Notes: generated by a model not told the origin, from the sequence alone. Shown: positions 50,083 to 59,538, counted from the stretch's first letter. The stretch is DNA of 64,000 nucleotides from Alistipes sp. (GCA_017623505.1 JAGAOZ010000028.1:1-64000); one strand, 5' to 3'. Made by a program: numbers and translations.

Positions 50083-50883
50083 ATGAAAAGATTGTTATTT
50101 ACTCTTTGTGCATTGGCTTTTTTTGTTGCTTGTGCTTCGCAGCCTAAACCCCAGAATACCTCTACGGGCGATGCCACTATTAATGTCGTCACTCCCGATA
50201 TTTATGGCTATAAAGTCAAAGCCACATATCCCCACTCTGTGGGAAGCTACACTCAAGGCTTGCAGTACTACGACGGCAAGCTGTTCGAAGGTACGGGTGT
50301 CGAGGGTGAGTCGCGTCTTATGCAGGTAGAGCTTGCAAGTGGCAAGACCAAGGAGCTTGCCTCTTTGCCAAAGAATCAGTTTGGCGAAGGTATTGCCGTG
50401 CTTGGAGATAAGATTTATCAGCTGACGTGGTATAGCAATCTGATATACGTCTATAATCTCGACGGTAAACTTCTGCGCAAGGTGCGCCGTGCTGGCGAGG
50501 CGTGGGGCTTGACAACCGACGGAGAGTCGCTTTACCTCTCTGACGGCACCAACCGTATCTATAAACTCAATGCTGAAACCCTCCGCCAGGAGTCATATAT
50601 CGAGGTCACAAATAGTGGAACACCCGTTATTAACATCAATGAGCTTGAGTGGATTGAGGGTAAGATTTGGGCTAATATCTACCTTACCGATGAGGTTGTT
50701 ATCATCAATCCTCAGAGTGGCGTTATCGAGGCTATTGTCGATTTCCGAGGCCTGCTCTCTGCGGCAGACTATACGGAGGATACCGACGTTATGAATGGTA
50801 TCGCTTATGATGCCGCCGAGCGTCGTATCTTTGTTACAGGTAAACGCTGGCCAAAACTCTTTGAGGTGGAACTTATCCAATAA
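50083..50883 (+). CDS. Glutaminyl-peptide cyclotransferase lipoprotein
   Basis: This is a 266-residue lipoprotein (lipobox FFVAC, Cys17) of the bacterial/plant-type glutaminyl cyclase family, a five-bladed propeller that converts N-terminal Gln to pyroglutamate. Signatures are 'SVGSYTQGLQYYDGKLFEGTGVEGESRLMQVEL', 'GEGIAVLGDKIYQLTWYSNLIYVYNLDG', 'AWGLTTDGESLYLSDGTNRIYKLNAE', 'INELEWIEGKIWANIYLTDEVVIINP', and 'MNGIAYDAAERRIFVTGKRWPKLFEVEL'. The family Glu in 'NELEWI' is kept. In Bacteroidota exported proteins often start with Gln after signal cleavage, which suits a periplasmic or membrane-bound Q-cyclase. The downstream gene starts 10 bases later. Confidence 0.92.
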   Translation: MKRLLFTLCALAFFVACASQPKPQNTSTGDATINVVTPDIYGYKVKATYPHSVGSYTQGLQYYDGKLFEGTGVEGESRLMQVELASGKTKELASLPKNQFGEGIAVLGDKIYQLTWYSNLIYVYNLDGKLLRKVRRAGEAWGLTTDGESLYLSDGTNRIYKLNAETLRQESYIEVTNSGTPVININELEWIEGKIWANIYLTDEVVIINPQSGVIEAIVDFRGLLSAADYTEDTDVMNGIAYDAAERRIFVTGKRWPKLFEVELIQ

Positions 50884-50888
50884 TTTTG
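50860..50888 (+). promoter_or_regulatory. Promoter overlapping a stop codon (TTTG-N17-TAatTTTG)
   Basis: The -7 box TAATTTTG (50881-50888) contains the TAA stop of the glutaminyl cyclase gene; TTTG at 50860-50863 is the -33 candidate. The predicted start (~50893) coincides with the next ATG at 50894, which would give a leaderless mRNA. Confidence 0.5.
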
Positions 50889-50893
50889 CAACA

Positions 50894-51772
50894 ATGGACT
50901 TTCTTCAACTCTTATCTAAGCGTATCCTTGTGTTGGATGGTGCTGTGGGTACCTCTCTGCTGGCAGAGGGATGTGAGGGCTCCTTGGAGGCTCTGAATCT
51001 CACGGCTGCGGAGCGTGTGGAGGCTTTACATCATAAATATATAGCTGCCGGTGCCGATATTATCACTACCAATACCTTCTGTGCTGACGCTTTGTCATTG
51101 TCGCAGTATGGTCTGGCCGAGCAATCTTATCATATCGCACGTGCCGGAGCTCAGATAGCTCGTCGTGTTGCCGATGCCTATGTTGCCGAGCGCAAGATTT
51201 TTGTTGCAGGCTCTGTTGGTCCTACTACCCGTAACCTCACATTGGCAACCGATACCTCTGCTGAGCAGGTCGCTCAAGCCTATGCCGCTGTTGCATCGGG
51301 TTTGATTGATGGCGGGGTAGATATTATTCTGGTGGAGAGTGCTATGGATGTCAAGAACGTGCGTCTTGCTGTGGAGCAGGTGCGCAGGTGCAGTGCCGAT
51401 GTGCCTATTATCGTTTCAGCCGTACTTTCACGCATAGCGGGCAGAGTTGCCTCGGGTGCTACTGTTGAGAAGTTCTTGGAGCAGTTGCCTTTGGATAATA
51501 TCGCCGTCGTTGGCTTCAACTGTTCGGGTGCGCCTTCAGCTATGGAGCCGTCGCTCAAGACGCTTTGCGCTAAGAGTGATAAGCCTATTATCTTCTATCC
51601 TTCGGCTGGAGCGGAACGCCTTGCGGCCAATAACTTTGCCAAGCAGATGGAGGGTGCGATGCGTGAGCGTATGGTCAATATCGTAGGAGGATGTTGTGGA
51701 ACAACACCTCAGCATATCGAGGCTTTGGCTCGTCGTGCCTCTTGTTGGCAGACTCGTCGTGTAAATATATAA
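50894..51772 (+). CDS. Single-domain homocysteine S-methyltransferase
   Basis: This 292-residue protein equals the homocysteine-binding TIM-barrel domain of methionine synthase (MetH module 1) or MmuM/BhmT. It starts 'LSKRILVLDGAVGTSLL' and includes 'AGADIITTNTFCAD'. The zinc ligands are Cys210 in 'GFNCSGA' and Cys267/Cys268 in 'GGCCGTTP'. The folate, cobalamin and activation domains of full MetH are absent. It could use S-methylmethionine or betaine, or work with a separately encoded cobalamin module. It is followed closely by the M20D-like gene, rnr and mqnC. Confidence 0.85.
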   Translation: MDFLQLLSKRILVLDGAVGTSLLAEGCEGSLEALNLTAAERVEALHHKYIAAGADIITTNTFCADALSLSQYGLAEQSYHIARAGAQIARRVADAYVAERKIFVAGSVGPTTRNLTLATDTSAEQVAQAYAAVASGLIDGGVDIILVESAMDVKNVRLAVEQVRRCSADVPIIVSAVLSRIAGRVASGATVEKFLEQLPLDNIAVVGFNCSGAPSAMEPSLKTLCAKSDKPIIFYPSAGAERLAANNFAKQMEGAMRERMVNIVGGCCGTTPQHIEALARRASCWQTRRVNI

Positions 51773-51783
51773 TTACAGCAGTT

Positions 51784-52689
51784 ATGTGTGGACAAGGTAT
51801 TATACGAGATGTTGAGCAGAGACTGGGTGCAGCAAATATTTGCTACCACACTCTCGATGCCAAAGGCATTATGGTAAAGATTGGCGGATGCCGTGTAGAT
51901 AATGGTTGCGCTGTGGTGCTCTATGCCGATAAACGTAGCTGCGAGTACGTAGTTAATCTCGTGCTAAACATTGCGGCTAATCCTGATTTTATGGGATGTG
52001 TTTATGCTTTCTTCCCTAATGAGGATTTTGCAGGTGAGTTAGAGCCAACACTCTTTGGCGAACGGAGAATCAAAGCCTGTATTATGCCGGTCTGCGATGC
52101 GGAAGTGCCGTCTGGTGAAATAGGCTTGTGTCGAGGTAAGATGCTTGCTTCACGTGATGAGTTTACTATAAAAATCAACGCTAATCTTGCGGGCCAACCA
52201 CCTCTTTTTGATAAGGTCCGAGTTGTAGAGGCTCTTGCCGATTTGATGATGCGTGTGAAGGGGCTGGAGAACGCCGATTGTAAGGTTCTGGTAGGGAATC
52301 TTGTGGCTAAGGCGGTCGATACGCCTGTACCATTGGATGCAATGGTTGATGGTGGTGTCTACTGCTTGAAGGATGGTGTGAGAAGTGCTGTTATGCAGAT
52401 GATAAACAATATTACCTCAGAGTTGGAGTATAAATATGAGATAGCTATTGCTGCCACTATTACCCCTTGCGAACCTTGTGTAGAGAATGATATGCGAGTG
52501 ATAGATGAGGTTTTGCAATTGGCACAGAGTACGGGTTGTAAGGTGCGGGAGTGTGAGGCTGTGTTCGCTTCGCATCCTTTTGGCTATCTGACCCGACACT
52601 ACCCATCTGTGATGTATTATTGCTGTGATGAATCCTTTGCGTGTGGGGATTTTCTGCATAGCTTAGTTCGTAATATTTTGAATAGATAA
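51784..52689 (+). CDS. M20D amidohydrolase-like protein lacking the metal site
   Basis: This is a 301-residue protein. Residues ~105-170 read 'KACIMPVCDAEVPSGEIGLCRGKMLASRDEFTIKINANLAGQPPLFDKVRVVEALADLMMRVKG', which follows the M20D pattern (H..p.lpvG.i..r.G.mmAs.d.f.i.i.G...Ha..P..g.d.i..a..l...l). The C-terminal half also fits the catalytic-domain return ('ITPCEPCVENDMRVIDEVLQLAQ'). Upstream, where enzymes have RADMDALP, HACGHDxH and PAEE, this protein has 'LYADKRSCEYVVN' and 'FFPNEDFAGE'. The ligands are therefore missing, and it is ~80 residues shorter than the family. I suggest a pseudoenzyme; function unknown. It lies 11 bases after the homocysteine methyltransferase and 6 before rnr. 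Confidence 0.6.
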   Translation: MCGQGIIRDVEQRLGAANICYHTLDAKGIMVKIGGCRVDNGCAVVLYADKRSCEYVVNLVLNIAANPDFMGCVYAFFPNEDFAGELEPTLFGERRIKACIMPVCDAEVPSGEIGLCRGKMLASRDEFTIKINANLAGQPPLFDKVRVVEALADLMMRVKGLENADCKVLVGNLVAKAVDTPVPLDAMVDGGVYCLKDGVRSAVMQMINNITSELEYKYEIAIAATITPCEPCVENDMRVIDEVLQLAQSTGCKVRECEAVFASHPFGYLTRHYPSVMYYCCDESFACGDFLHSLVRNILNR

Positions 52690-52695
52690 AATTTT

Positions 52696-54864
52696 ATGAC
52701 ACATAGAAGACGAGATAATCATAAATCGGAGCTCTCGCACTCCTCACGTGCAGCCTTTGTTGTGAGAATGTTTCGTGAGTTCCCCGAAAGAGTCTTTTCG
52801 CTTAAACAACTTGTTTCAGCGTCAGGCGGCAATTCGCGCGATGCTCGTTATGTTGTAAGGGATGTTGTCGAGTCTCTTGTCGAGAGTGGTGTTGTTGAGC
52901 GATTGGGCCGAGACAAATTCCAACTATCAATGGCTCAATTACCACGTTACCGAGGCGTTGTGGATATGATTGGTTCGGGCGCAGCTTATGTTAGGGTTGA
53001 GGAGTTGGATAGCGACATTTACGTCAATCAACGTAATATGAATTGTGCTTTGGATGGTGATGTTGTGGAGGTTGTTGTGCAGCGTCAGTCTACTCGTGCA
53101 GGGGATAGTCCAGAAGGTAGCATAGTCTCAATTCTGGAGCGTAGTGACAAACGATATGTAGGTGTTGCCGAGGTGAGCCGTTCAGCGATTTTTGTTCACC
53201 CCGATTCACGCAAGCTGCCGATGGATATCTTCTTCTCGCGTAAGGAGTATCCTGCGGTAAGCGATGGCGACAAGGTGGTGTTCCGTATCGTTGAGTGGGC
53301 GCAGGGAGCGAAGAGCCCTCGCGGCGTGATTGTGGATGTGCTGGGTAAGGTGGGCGATAACGATGCTGAGATGCACGCTATCCTTGCCGAGTATGATTTG
53401 CCATATCGTTTTGAGCAGGAGGTTGAGCAGGCTGCTTGTGATATTTCTGCGGTGATAAGCGAGGAGGAGATTGCCCAACGTCGTGATTTTCGGGATGTTA
53501 CCACTTTTACCGTAGACCCTGCCGACGCTAAGGATTTTGATGATGCTCTTTCGATTCGTCGTCGGGATGATGGTATGTGGGAGATAGGTGTTCATATTGC
53601 CGATGTTACGCACTATGTTCGTCCGGGCTCGATTATCGACTGTGAGGCACGTGAGCGCGGCACTTCGGTCTATTTGGTTGATAGAACGGTGCCGATGTTG
53701 CCCGAGAGGTTGTGTAATGAGCTGTGCTCGTTGCGTCCCAATGAGCAGAGCCTCTGTTTCTCGGCGGTCTTTACGCTTAATGATGTTGCAGAGGTACTTG
53801 ACGAGTGGTTTGGTCGCACGGTGATATATTCCGATAGACGTTTTACATACGCCGAGGCGCAGGCCCGTATTGAAACGGGTGTGGGTGACTATGCCGAGGA
53901 GATAGGTGTGCTGAATAATCTGGCACAGCAGATGCGTGCAAGACGATTTAAGCAGGGTGCAATCAGCTTTGAGCGTGCAGAGTTTAAGTTTATTCTTGAC
54001 CAAAATGGTAAACCCCTCGGAGTTTATACTAAGGAGCAGCAGGAGGCGAACCAGATGATTGAGGAGTTTATGCTTTTGGCAAATCGTCGTGTCGCCGAAT
54101 TTTGCAGTTGCCGAGTTGAGGGCGGAAAACGTAGCCCTCGTTCGATGGTTTATCGTGTGCATGAGGAACCAAATGAGGAAAAACTTTCACGATTTCGTGA
54201 TTTTATCTCACGATTTGGCTATGTTTTCAAACCAAATAAGGGGCGTTCTGTGGCCAAAGCGATGAATAAGTTGATGGCTGAGGTTAAGGGTAGAGCCGAG
54301 GAGAACGCCGTTTCGGCTTTGGCTGTTCGAAGTATGGCTAAAGCCTTCTATACCACTGATAATGTGGGACATTACGGTCTGGCATTTAAGTATTATACCC
54401 ACTTTACCTCGCCTATCCGTCGTTATCCCGATATGATGGTACATCGCCTGTTGGCACGTTATCTTGCAGGTGGTAAATCTGCTGATAGACAATCACTTGA
54501 GTCGCAAGCATCGTACGCTTCGGAGCGCGAAGTTATCGCTTCGGAGGCAGAACGCGCTTCCATCAAATATAAGATGGTTGAGTTCATGCAAGATAAAGTA
54601 GGTCAGATGTTTAAGGGTCATGTGTCGGGCTTGAGCGAGTGGGGTGTTTATGTGGAGTTGCAGGAGACACACATCGAAGGAATGGCCTATCTGCGTGATA
54701 TTGAGGGCGATTTCTATACATACGACGAGGCTCGTTTTGAGGTCGTGGGACGCAACTATGGTCGTAGAATTGCCTTTGGCGATGAGGTGTGGATACGTGT
54801 AAAAGGTGCTGATTTACAGCGACGTACACTCGATTTTGAACTTATTGTAAGTAATAAGAGATAG
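52696..54864 (+). CDS. rnr: Ribonuclease R
   Basis: This is a 722-residue processive 3'-5' exoribonuclease. An N-terminal winged-helix (~15-75) is followed by cold-shock-like domains (~80-240) and the RNB catalytic domain (~255-590) with 'TVDPADAKDFDDALSIRR', whose aspartates bind the metal ions. The 'HYGLAFKYYTHFTSPIRRYPDMMVHRLL' motif is diagnostic. A C-terminal S1 domain reads 'GQMFKGHVSGLSEWGVYVELQETHIEGMAYLRD'. It degrades structured RNA in quality control. It lies two bases before mqnC. Confidence 0.97.
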   Translation: MTHRRRDNHKSELSHSSRAAFVVRMFREFPERVFSLKQLVSASGGNSRDARYVVRDVVESLVESGVVERLGRDKFQLSMAQLPRYRGVVDMIGSGAAYVRVEELDSDIYVNQRNMNCALDGDVVEVVVQRQSTRAGDSPEGSIVSILERSDKRYVGVAEVSRSAIFVHPDSRKLPMDIFFSRKEYPAVSDGDKVVFRIVEWAQGAKSPRGVIVDVLGKVGDNDAEMHAILAEYDLPYRFEQEVEQAACDISAVISEEEIAQRRDFRDVTTFTVDPADAKDFDDALSIRRRDDGMWEIGVHIADVTHYVRPGSIIDCEARERGTSVYLVDRTVPMLPERLCNELCSLRPNEQSLCFSAVFTLNDVAEVLDEWFGRTVIYSDRRFTYAEAQARIETGVGDYAEEIGVLNNLAQQMRARRFKQGAISFERAEFKFILDQNGKPLGVYTKEQQEANQMIEEFMLLANRRVAEFCSCRVEGGKRSPRSMVYRVHEEPNEEKLSRFRDFISRFGYVFKPNKGRSVAKAMNKLMAEVKGRAEENAVSALAVRSMAKAFYTTDNVGHYGLAFKYYTHFTSPIRRYPDMMVHRLLARYLAGGKSADRQSLESQASYASEREVIASEAERASIKYKMVEFMQDKVGQMFKGHVSGLSEWGVYVELQETHIEGMAYLRDIEGDFYTYDEARFEVVGRNYGRRIAFGDEVWIRVKGADLQRRTLDFELIVSNKR

Positions 54865-54866
54865 AG

Positions 54867-55979
54867 ATGGCGGGTTGTGATATGATATTGCATAAGGCAC
54901 TCCGGGGCGAGGCTCTTGCGATGGATGAGGCGTGGCGTCTGTGGAGTGAAGTGCCGATAGCAGAATTGGCTTCGGCAGCGGATGAGTTGCGTCGCCAAAT
55001 GGTTGATAATCCGGCGGTTGTGACGTGGCAGATTGACCGTAATGTAAATATCACAAATGTTTGTATATCAGGATGTAAGTTCTGTAATTTTCATTGTAAA
55101 CCTCATCAAACAGAGCGAGCTTTTATAACCACAATCGAAGAGTATCGTCAGAAGATAGATGTGATGTTGGCATTGGGTGGTGACCAGCTGCTCTTGCAGG
55201 GCGGCCTGCACCCCAAGCTCGGTATAGAGTTCTATGAGGAGCTGTTTTCGACGCTGAAGAGTATGTATCCGCAAGTGAGATTACACGCTCTGGGTGCTCC
55301 CGAAGTGGCTCATATAGCGAAAGTTAGCTCATTATCGTATAGGACAACGTTGGAGCGATTGGTGGCTGCGGGTCTGGACTCTCTGCCGGGTGCCGGAGCT
55401 GAGATTTTGGTCGATGATGTGCGACATAGAATATCTCCTGCCAAGCCATCGGTTGAGGAGTGGTTGGAGGTGATGCACGAGGCACATCTGATGAATCTGC
55501 CTACGTCGGCGACGATGATGTATGGTCATGTGGAGACCCCTCGTCAGAGAATTGAACATTTGCTGAAAATCAGAGATTTACAGGCTCGTTGTCCGGAGGG
55601 TAATTATGGTTTTATAGCCTTTATTCCGTGGATTTTCCGCTCGTCGGGAACTGTGCTTGAGCAGCAGGGTGTGGTGTCTGAGTTTTCACCTACGGAGTAT
55701 ATTCGTATAATAGCTTTAAGTCGTTTGATACTCAACAATATACGTAATATTCAGGCATCGTGGCTGACCGTTGGTAAGGCTACGGCGCAAGTGGCTCTAC
55801 ATAGCGGCGCAAATGATATGGGCTCGATAATGATTGAGGAGAATGTCGTATCGAGTGCCGGTGCGAATAATAAATTCGACGCTGAGGGTATTCAGCAGGC
55901 TATTCGTGAGGCGGGTTTTGAGCCTCGTCTGCGTGACCAACTCTATCGAATCAGAGAGTATCACACCACGCCGAAGTAA
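54867..55979 (+). CDS. mqnC: Dehypoxanthine futalosine cyclase
   Basis: This 370-residue radical-SAM enzyme cyclises dehypoxanthine futalosine in the futalosine route to menaquinone. The 4Fe-4S ligands are Cys66, Cys70 and Cys73 in 'NVCISGCKFCNF'. Further MqnC signatures are 'LLQGGLHPKLGIEFYEELF', 'AGLDSLPGAGAEILVDDVRHRISPAKP', 'EEWLEVMHEAHLMNLPTSATMMYGHVET' and 'GANDMGSIMIEENVVSSAG'. MqnE and CofH share the fold, but the P-G-x-G-A-E-I-L/R-x-x-I-S-P pattern favours MqnC. It implies that this organism makes menaquinone by the futalosine pathway; other mqn genes are not in the window. Confidence 0.93.
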   Translation: MAGCDMILHKALRGEALAMDEAWRLWSEVPIAELASAADELRRQMVDNPAVVTWQIDRNVNITNVCISGCKFCNFHCKPHQTERAFITTIEEYRQKIDVMLALGGDQLLLQGGLHPKLGIEFYEELFSTLKSMYPQVRLHALGAPEVAHIAKVSSLSYRTTLERLVAAGLDSLPGAGAEILVDDVRHRISPAKPSVEEWLEVMHEAHLMNLPTSATMMYGHVETPRQRIEHLLKIRDLQARCPEGNYGFIAFIPWIFRSSGTVLEQQGVVSEFSPTEYIRIIALSRLILNNIRNIQASWLTVGKATAQVALHSGANDMGSIMIEENVVSSAGANNKFDAEGIQQAIREAGFEPRLRDQLYRIREYHTTPK

Positions 55980-56019
55980 TAAAATTGTCAAATAGGGTGG
56001 TTAATTAATTAAAATTAAT

Positions 56020-56027
56020 TACCTTTG
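56020..56027 (+). promoter_or_regulatory. -7 box (TAccTTTG) for tig
   Basis: TACCTTTG followed by CA, 44 bases before the trigger-factor ATG. The upstream region is very AT-rich (ttaattaattaaaattaatt), and the -33 element is unclear. Confidence 0.65.
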
Positions 56028-56071
56028 CACCTCAAACAGATGAAAATAGGATTAAATATAAATATCAGATT

Positions 56072-57400
56072 ATGAAAATTACAAGAGAACAGCGTGAGTC
56101 TAATTGCTCACTTTTGAAGGTTGTTGTAGGTGAGGCAGACTACGGCGAGGCAGTAGAGAAGCTTTTGCGTGACTACAAGCGTAAGGCAAATGTACCAGGT
56201 TTCCGTCCCGGTATGGTGCCTATGGGTATTATCCGTAAGATGTATGGTAAGGGTGCTGTTGCAGAGCAGGCTTATAAGTTGGCTTCAAATTCAGTATTCG
56301 AGTATCTTCAGAAGGAGGGTATTGACTATGTAGGTGACGTTATCCCATCGGATGAGCAGGGCGATTTCGATTTCGAGAATAACACCGAGCATGAGTTTAT
56401 GTTTGAGATTGGCGAGGCTCCAAAGGTGGAGTTGGCTCTCTCGGCTAAGGATAAACTCACATACCACAAGATTAAGGTTGATAAGAAGATGCGCGATGCT
56501 TACAAGGATAACTACTTGCGTCGTTATGGCCGTTTGGTGGATGTAGAGAAGGTTAAGAAGGATGAGGCTTTGACAGTTATTCTGGATAACGGTGATATGC
56601 GTATTGAGGATGCTTATGTAGGTCTTATCTCAATGTCGGATGAGGAGCGTAAGCCATTCATTAACAAGAAGGTTGGCTCAAAGATGAAGGTTAATATCAA
56701 TGAGCTTTACAAGAATCCTGCACAGCGCGCTTCAATCCTCGGTGTTAAGGAGGAGGAGCTTGAGAGTGTAAATCCAGAGTTTAAGTTGGAGATTAAGCAG
56801 GTGCGTCAGTTCGCTAATCCTGAGCTTAATGAGGAGTTCTTCAAGATGGCCTTCCCAGCAGGTGACGTGAAGAGCGAGGAGGAGTTGGATGCTTTGATGG
56901 CAGCAGAGATTGAGAAGGAGTTGGCACGTGAGACAGATTATCTGTTCACAATCCACGTACGTAACTTCCTTATGGAGAAGGCTGCTTTGCAGATGCCTGA
57001 GGCATTCTTGAAGCGTTGGCTCTATACTATCAACGAGGGTAAGTTCTCAATGGAGGAGATTGAGAAGGACTTCGACGGCTTTGTGAAGATGTTTACTTGG
57101 AACTACTTGCAGAAGCACTTTATCCAGACTGCAAACTTGAGCGTATCGGCTGAGGAGGTTGAGGCTGAGGCTAAGGAGTTTGCAAAGGCACAGTTTGCAC
57201 AGTATGGTATGCCATCGGCTCCAGAGGAGATGGTTGCTAACTTTGCAAAGCAGATTTTGGAGAATAAGGAGCAGGCTCAGAAGATTTATGAGAAGCTCTA
57301 TGAGGTGAAGGTTGTAGAGTATGTTAAGTCGCAGATTAAGGTGACTAACAAGGCTGTAACCTCTGAGGAGTTTGCTGAGTTGGCTAAGGCTAACAACTAA
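56072..57400 (+). CDS. tig: Trigger factor
   Basis: This 442-residue chaperone binds the ribosome at the tunnel exit. The N-terminal domain carries the ribosome-docking motif 'KANVPGFRPGMVPMGIIRKMYGK' (family GFRxGxxP; residues ~40-60). A middle domain reads 'VILDNGDMRIEDAYVGLISMSDEERKPFINKKVGSKMKVN', shorter and more divergent than a canonical FKBP domain, so PPIase activity is doubtful. The C-terminal arms are long Glu/Lys-rich helices. It lies upstream of clpP-clpX, the same order as in many bacteria. Confidence 0.95.
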   Translation: MKITREQRESNCSLLKVVVGEADYGEAVEKLLRDYKRKANVPGFRPGMVPMGIIRKMYGKGAVAEQAYKLASNSVFEYLQKEGIDYVGDVIPSDEQGDFDFENNTEHEFMFEIGEAPKVELALSAKDKLTYHKIKVDKKMRDAYKDNYLRRYGRLVDVEKVKKDEALTVILDNGDMRIEDAYVGLISMSDEERKPFINKKVGSKMKVNINELYKNPAQRASILGVKEEELESVNPEFKLEIKQVRQFANPELNEEFFKMAFPAGDVKSEEELDALMAAEIEKELARETDYLFTIHVRNFLMEKAALQMPEAFLKRWLYTINEGKFSMEEIEKDFDGFVKMFTWNYLQKHFIQTANLSVSAEEVEAEAKEFAKAQFAQYGMPSAPEEMVANFAKQILENKEQAQKIYEKLYEVKVVEYVKSQIKVTNKAVTSEEFAELAKANN

Positions 57401-57430
57401 TTTTTGATAAATACGGATTTGCCAAAATGA

Positions 57431-57515
57431 CGCCTAAAGCGTTTGTTAAGGCGAATTTCGGTTGTGATACTTTGAAATTTGGACTCTGGGCGTAATGTTT
57501 GCAGGGTCCAAATTT
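57431..57515 (+). other. Two hairpins between tig and clpP
   Basis: The first is cgcc-taa/ttaa-ggcg (57431-57453). The second is aaatttggac (57475-57484) paired with gtccaaattt (57506-57515), a perfect 10-bp stem. Neither is followed by a T-tract, though gcttaaaaaa follows the second. They may attenuate or process the tig-clpP transcript. No good -7 box for clpP is seen. Confidence 0.5.
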
Positions 57516-57535
57516 GCTTAAAAAAGTAGTGACAG

Positions 57536-58210
57536 ATGAAAGAATTTGAAAAATATGCACGCGGACATTGTGGTATCAGCTCGCTCAAATTGCACAATTT
57601 CCACTCTATACAGTCATCATATATCTCGCCAACAATTATCGAGGAGCGTCAGCTAAATGTGGCGCAGATGGATGTATTCTCGCGTTTGATGATGGACCGT
57701 ATCATATTTTTGGGCGCACCGATATATGATGATGCAGCCAATATCATCCAGGCACAGTTGCTATTCTTGGAGTCGATGGACTCGGAGAAGGATGTGCGCA
57801 TATACATCAACTCTCCTGGTGGCTCGGTGTCGGCTGGTTTGGGAATATATGACACGATGCAGTTGATTGCACCTGACGTAGCAACGACCTGTGCAGGTAT
57901 AGCTGCTTCGATGGGTGCTGTATTGCTCACAGCAGGTGCTGCGGGTAAGCGTTCGGCACTGCCTCACTCAAGGGTGATGATTCATCAGCCACTGGGTGGA
58001 GCACAAGGTCAGGCGTCGGATATTGAGATTACGGCACGTGAGATTTTGCGTACTAAACGAGAACTTTACGAGATATTGTCGGCGCACTCCGGAGTGTCAA
58101 TCAAAAAGATTGAGAAGGATGCAGACCGTGATTACTGGCTCTCGGCTGAGGAGGCGAAGGAGTATGGTTTGATAGATTCGGTTTTGACTCTTCATAAAAG
58201 GCAGAAGTAG
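57536..58210 (+). CDS. clpP: ATP-dependent Clp protease proteolytic subunit
   Basis: This is a 224-residue serine peptidase that forms the 14-mer chamber. By spacing to the E. coli enzyme the triad is Ser125 ('[10 protein letters not shown]'), His150 ('RVMIHQP') and Asp199 ('DADRDYW'). An N-terminal extension of ~30 residues precedes the conserved '[29 protein letters not shown]', as usual in Bacteroidales; it probably contains a propeptide. clpX follows 2 bases after the stop, so protease and unfoldase are made together. Confidence 0.97.
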   Translation: MKEFEKYARGHCGISSLKLHNFHSIQSSYISPTIIEERQLNVAQMDVFSRLMMDRIIFLGAPIYDDAANIIQAQLLFLESMDSEKDVRIYINSPGGSVSAGLGIYDTMQLIAPDVATTCAGIAASMGAVLLTAGAAGKRSALPHSRVMIHQPLGGAQGQASDIEITAREILRTKRELYEILSAHSGVSIKKIEKDADRDYWLSAEEAKEYGLIDSVLTLHKRQK

Positions 58211-58212
58211 TT

Positions 58213-59493
58213 ATGGCACAGAAGACAAATAAGCGTTCGGGCCGCTCGACAGAGGATTGTTGCTCATTCTGCGGGGCGAAGCGAAGTGATGTGATGTTGA
58301 TGTTTCACGGAGTGGGGGATGTGAATATATGTAACCTATGTGTGGAGCGCGGATATATGATGTTGCAGGAGAGCGATATTGTATCGAGTAAAGGCAGCGC
58401 AGCACAAAAATCGCAGTTTAAGCAGGAGGAGCTATTAAAACCTCAGCAGATTAAGGCTGTACTGGATGAGTACGTAATAGGTCAAGATGATGCAAAACGA
58501 TATATGTCGGTGGCGGTGTATAACCACTATAAACGTTTGATGAGTCGTGATGCCCAGAAGAGTGAAGAGGTAGAGATAGATAAGTCAAACATTGTATTGG
58601 TAGGTCCAACCGGTACAGGAAAGACACTGATGGCACGTACTATTGCAAGGGTGCTGAATGTGCCATTTACGATTGTCGATGCAACGGTATTGACCGAGGC
58701 AGGATATGTCGGTGAGGATGTGGAGAGTATACTCTCGCGTCTGTTACAGGTTGCCGATTACAATGTTGAGGCGGCACAGCGAGGAATAGTATTTATCGAC
58801 GAGATAGATAAGATTGCCCGCAAGAGTGATAATCCAAGCATCACGCGCGATGTATCGGGCGAGGGTGTGCAGCAGGCTTTACTGAAGATTCTGGAGGGAA
58901 CGACAGTAAATGTGCCACCGCAGGGCGGAAGAAAGCATCCTGACCAGAAGTTTATTCAGGTGAACACAAAGGATATTTTGTTTATATGTGGAGGAGCTTT
59001 CGATGGCATAGAGAAGAAGATTGCACAGCGTATGAAGCCTCGTACGATAGGTTTCGGTGTGGATCATGCTGCTACGATAGATAAGGAGAATATAATGAAG
59101 TATGTCATGCCACAGGATTTGAAGTCATTTGGATTGATTCCTGAGTTGGTGGGACGTTTGCCTGTGCTGACGTATATGCAACCTCTCTCGAAGGAGGCTC
59201 TGCGCTCAATATTGACCGAGCCGAAGAATGCAATCATAAAGCAATATGTGCATTTGTTCGATATGGACGGCGTGACGTTGCACTTTGAAGATGAGGTGCT
59301 GGATTTCATTGTGGAGAAGGCGATGGAGTATAAATTGGGTGCAAGAGGTTTGCGCTCGATATGCGAATCTATCATCATGGATGCTATGTATGAAGTGCCA
59401 TCTTCGGATGCCGTAGAGTTTACTGTAACACTCGATTATGCAAAAAAGCGAATTGAGGGTGCAAATTTTTCGGAACTTAAGAGGGTAGGTTAG
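58213..59493 (+). CDS. clpX: ATP-dependent Clp protease ATP-binding subunit ClpX
   Basis: This is a 426-residue AAA+ unfoldase. The N-terminal C4 zinc-binding domain (CCSFCGAKR...[10 protein letters not shown], residues ~16-50) recruits adaptors and substrates. The Walker A is GPTGTGKT, the pore-1 loop is GYVGED, Walker B is 'VFIDEIDKI', and the IGF-type ClpP-docking loop region is present as 'RTIGFGVD'. Sensor 2 is in '[10 protein letters not shown]'. The length is normal. It is encoded directly after clpP. Confidence 0.97.
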   Translation: MAQKTNKRSGRSTEDCCSFCGAKRSDVMLMFHGVGDVNICNLCVERGYMMLQESDIVSSKGSAAQKSQFKQEELLKPQQIKAVLDEYVIGQDDAKRYMSVAVYNHYKRLMSRDAQKSEEVEIDKSNIVLVGPTGTGKTLMARTIARVLNVPFTIVDATVLTEAGYVGEDVESILSRLLQVADYNVEAAQRGIVFIDEIDKIARKSDNPSITRDVSGEGVQQALLKILEGTTVNVPPQGGRKHPDQKFIQVNTKDILFICGGAFDGIEKKIAQRMKPRTIGFGVDHAATIDKENIMKYVMPQDLKSFGLIPELVGRLPVLTYMQPLSKEALRSILTEPKNAIIKQYVHLFDMDGVTLHFEDEVLDFIVEKAMEYKLGARGLRSICESIIMDAMYEVPSSDAVEFTVTLDYAKKRIEGANFSELKRVG

Positions 59494-59503
59494 TTTTTTT
59501 TGC

Positions 59504-59511
59504 TATATTTG
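59504..59511 (+). promoter_or_regulatory. -7 box (TAtaTTTG) for tkt
   Basis: TATATTTG lies 27 bases before ATG 59539 and only 10 bases after the clpX stop. It excludes the earlier in-frame TTG at 59500 as start. Confidence 0.6.
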
Positions 59512-59538
59512 TATAATAGTAAAACAACACACAAATCT

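Noticed and set aside
53206-54162. A 318-codon open frame opposite rnr
   Set aside because: It overlaps the conserved RNB catalytic domain of RNase R and encodes a composition typical of reverse-frame shadows.
57475-57515. Classical rho-independent terminator between tig and clpP
   Set aside because: The stem is perfect but the downstream side is gcttaaaaaa rather than T-rich, so I list it only as a hairpin of unknown effect.
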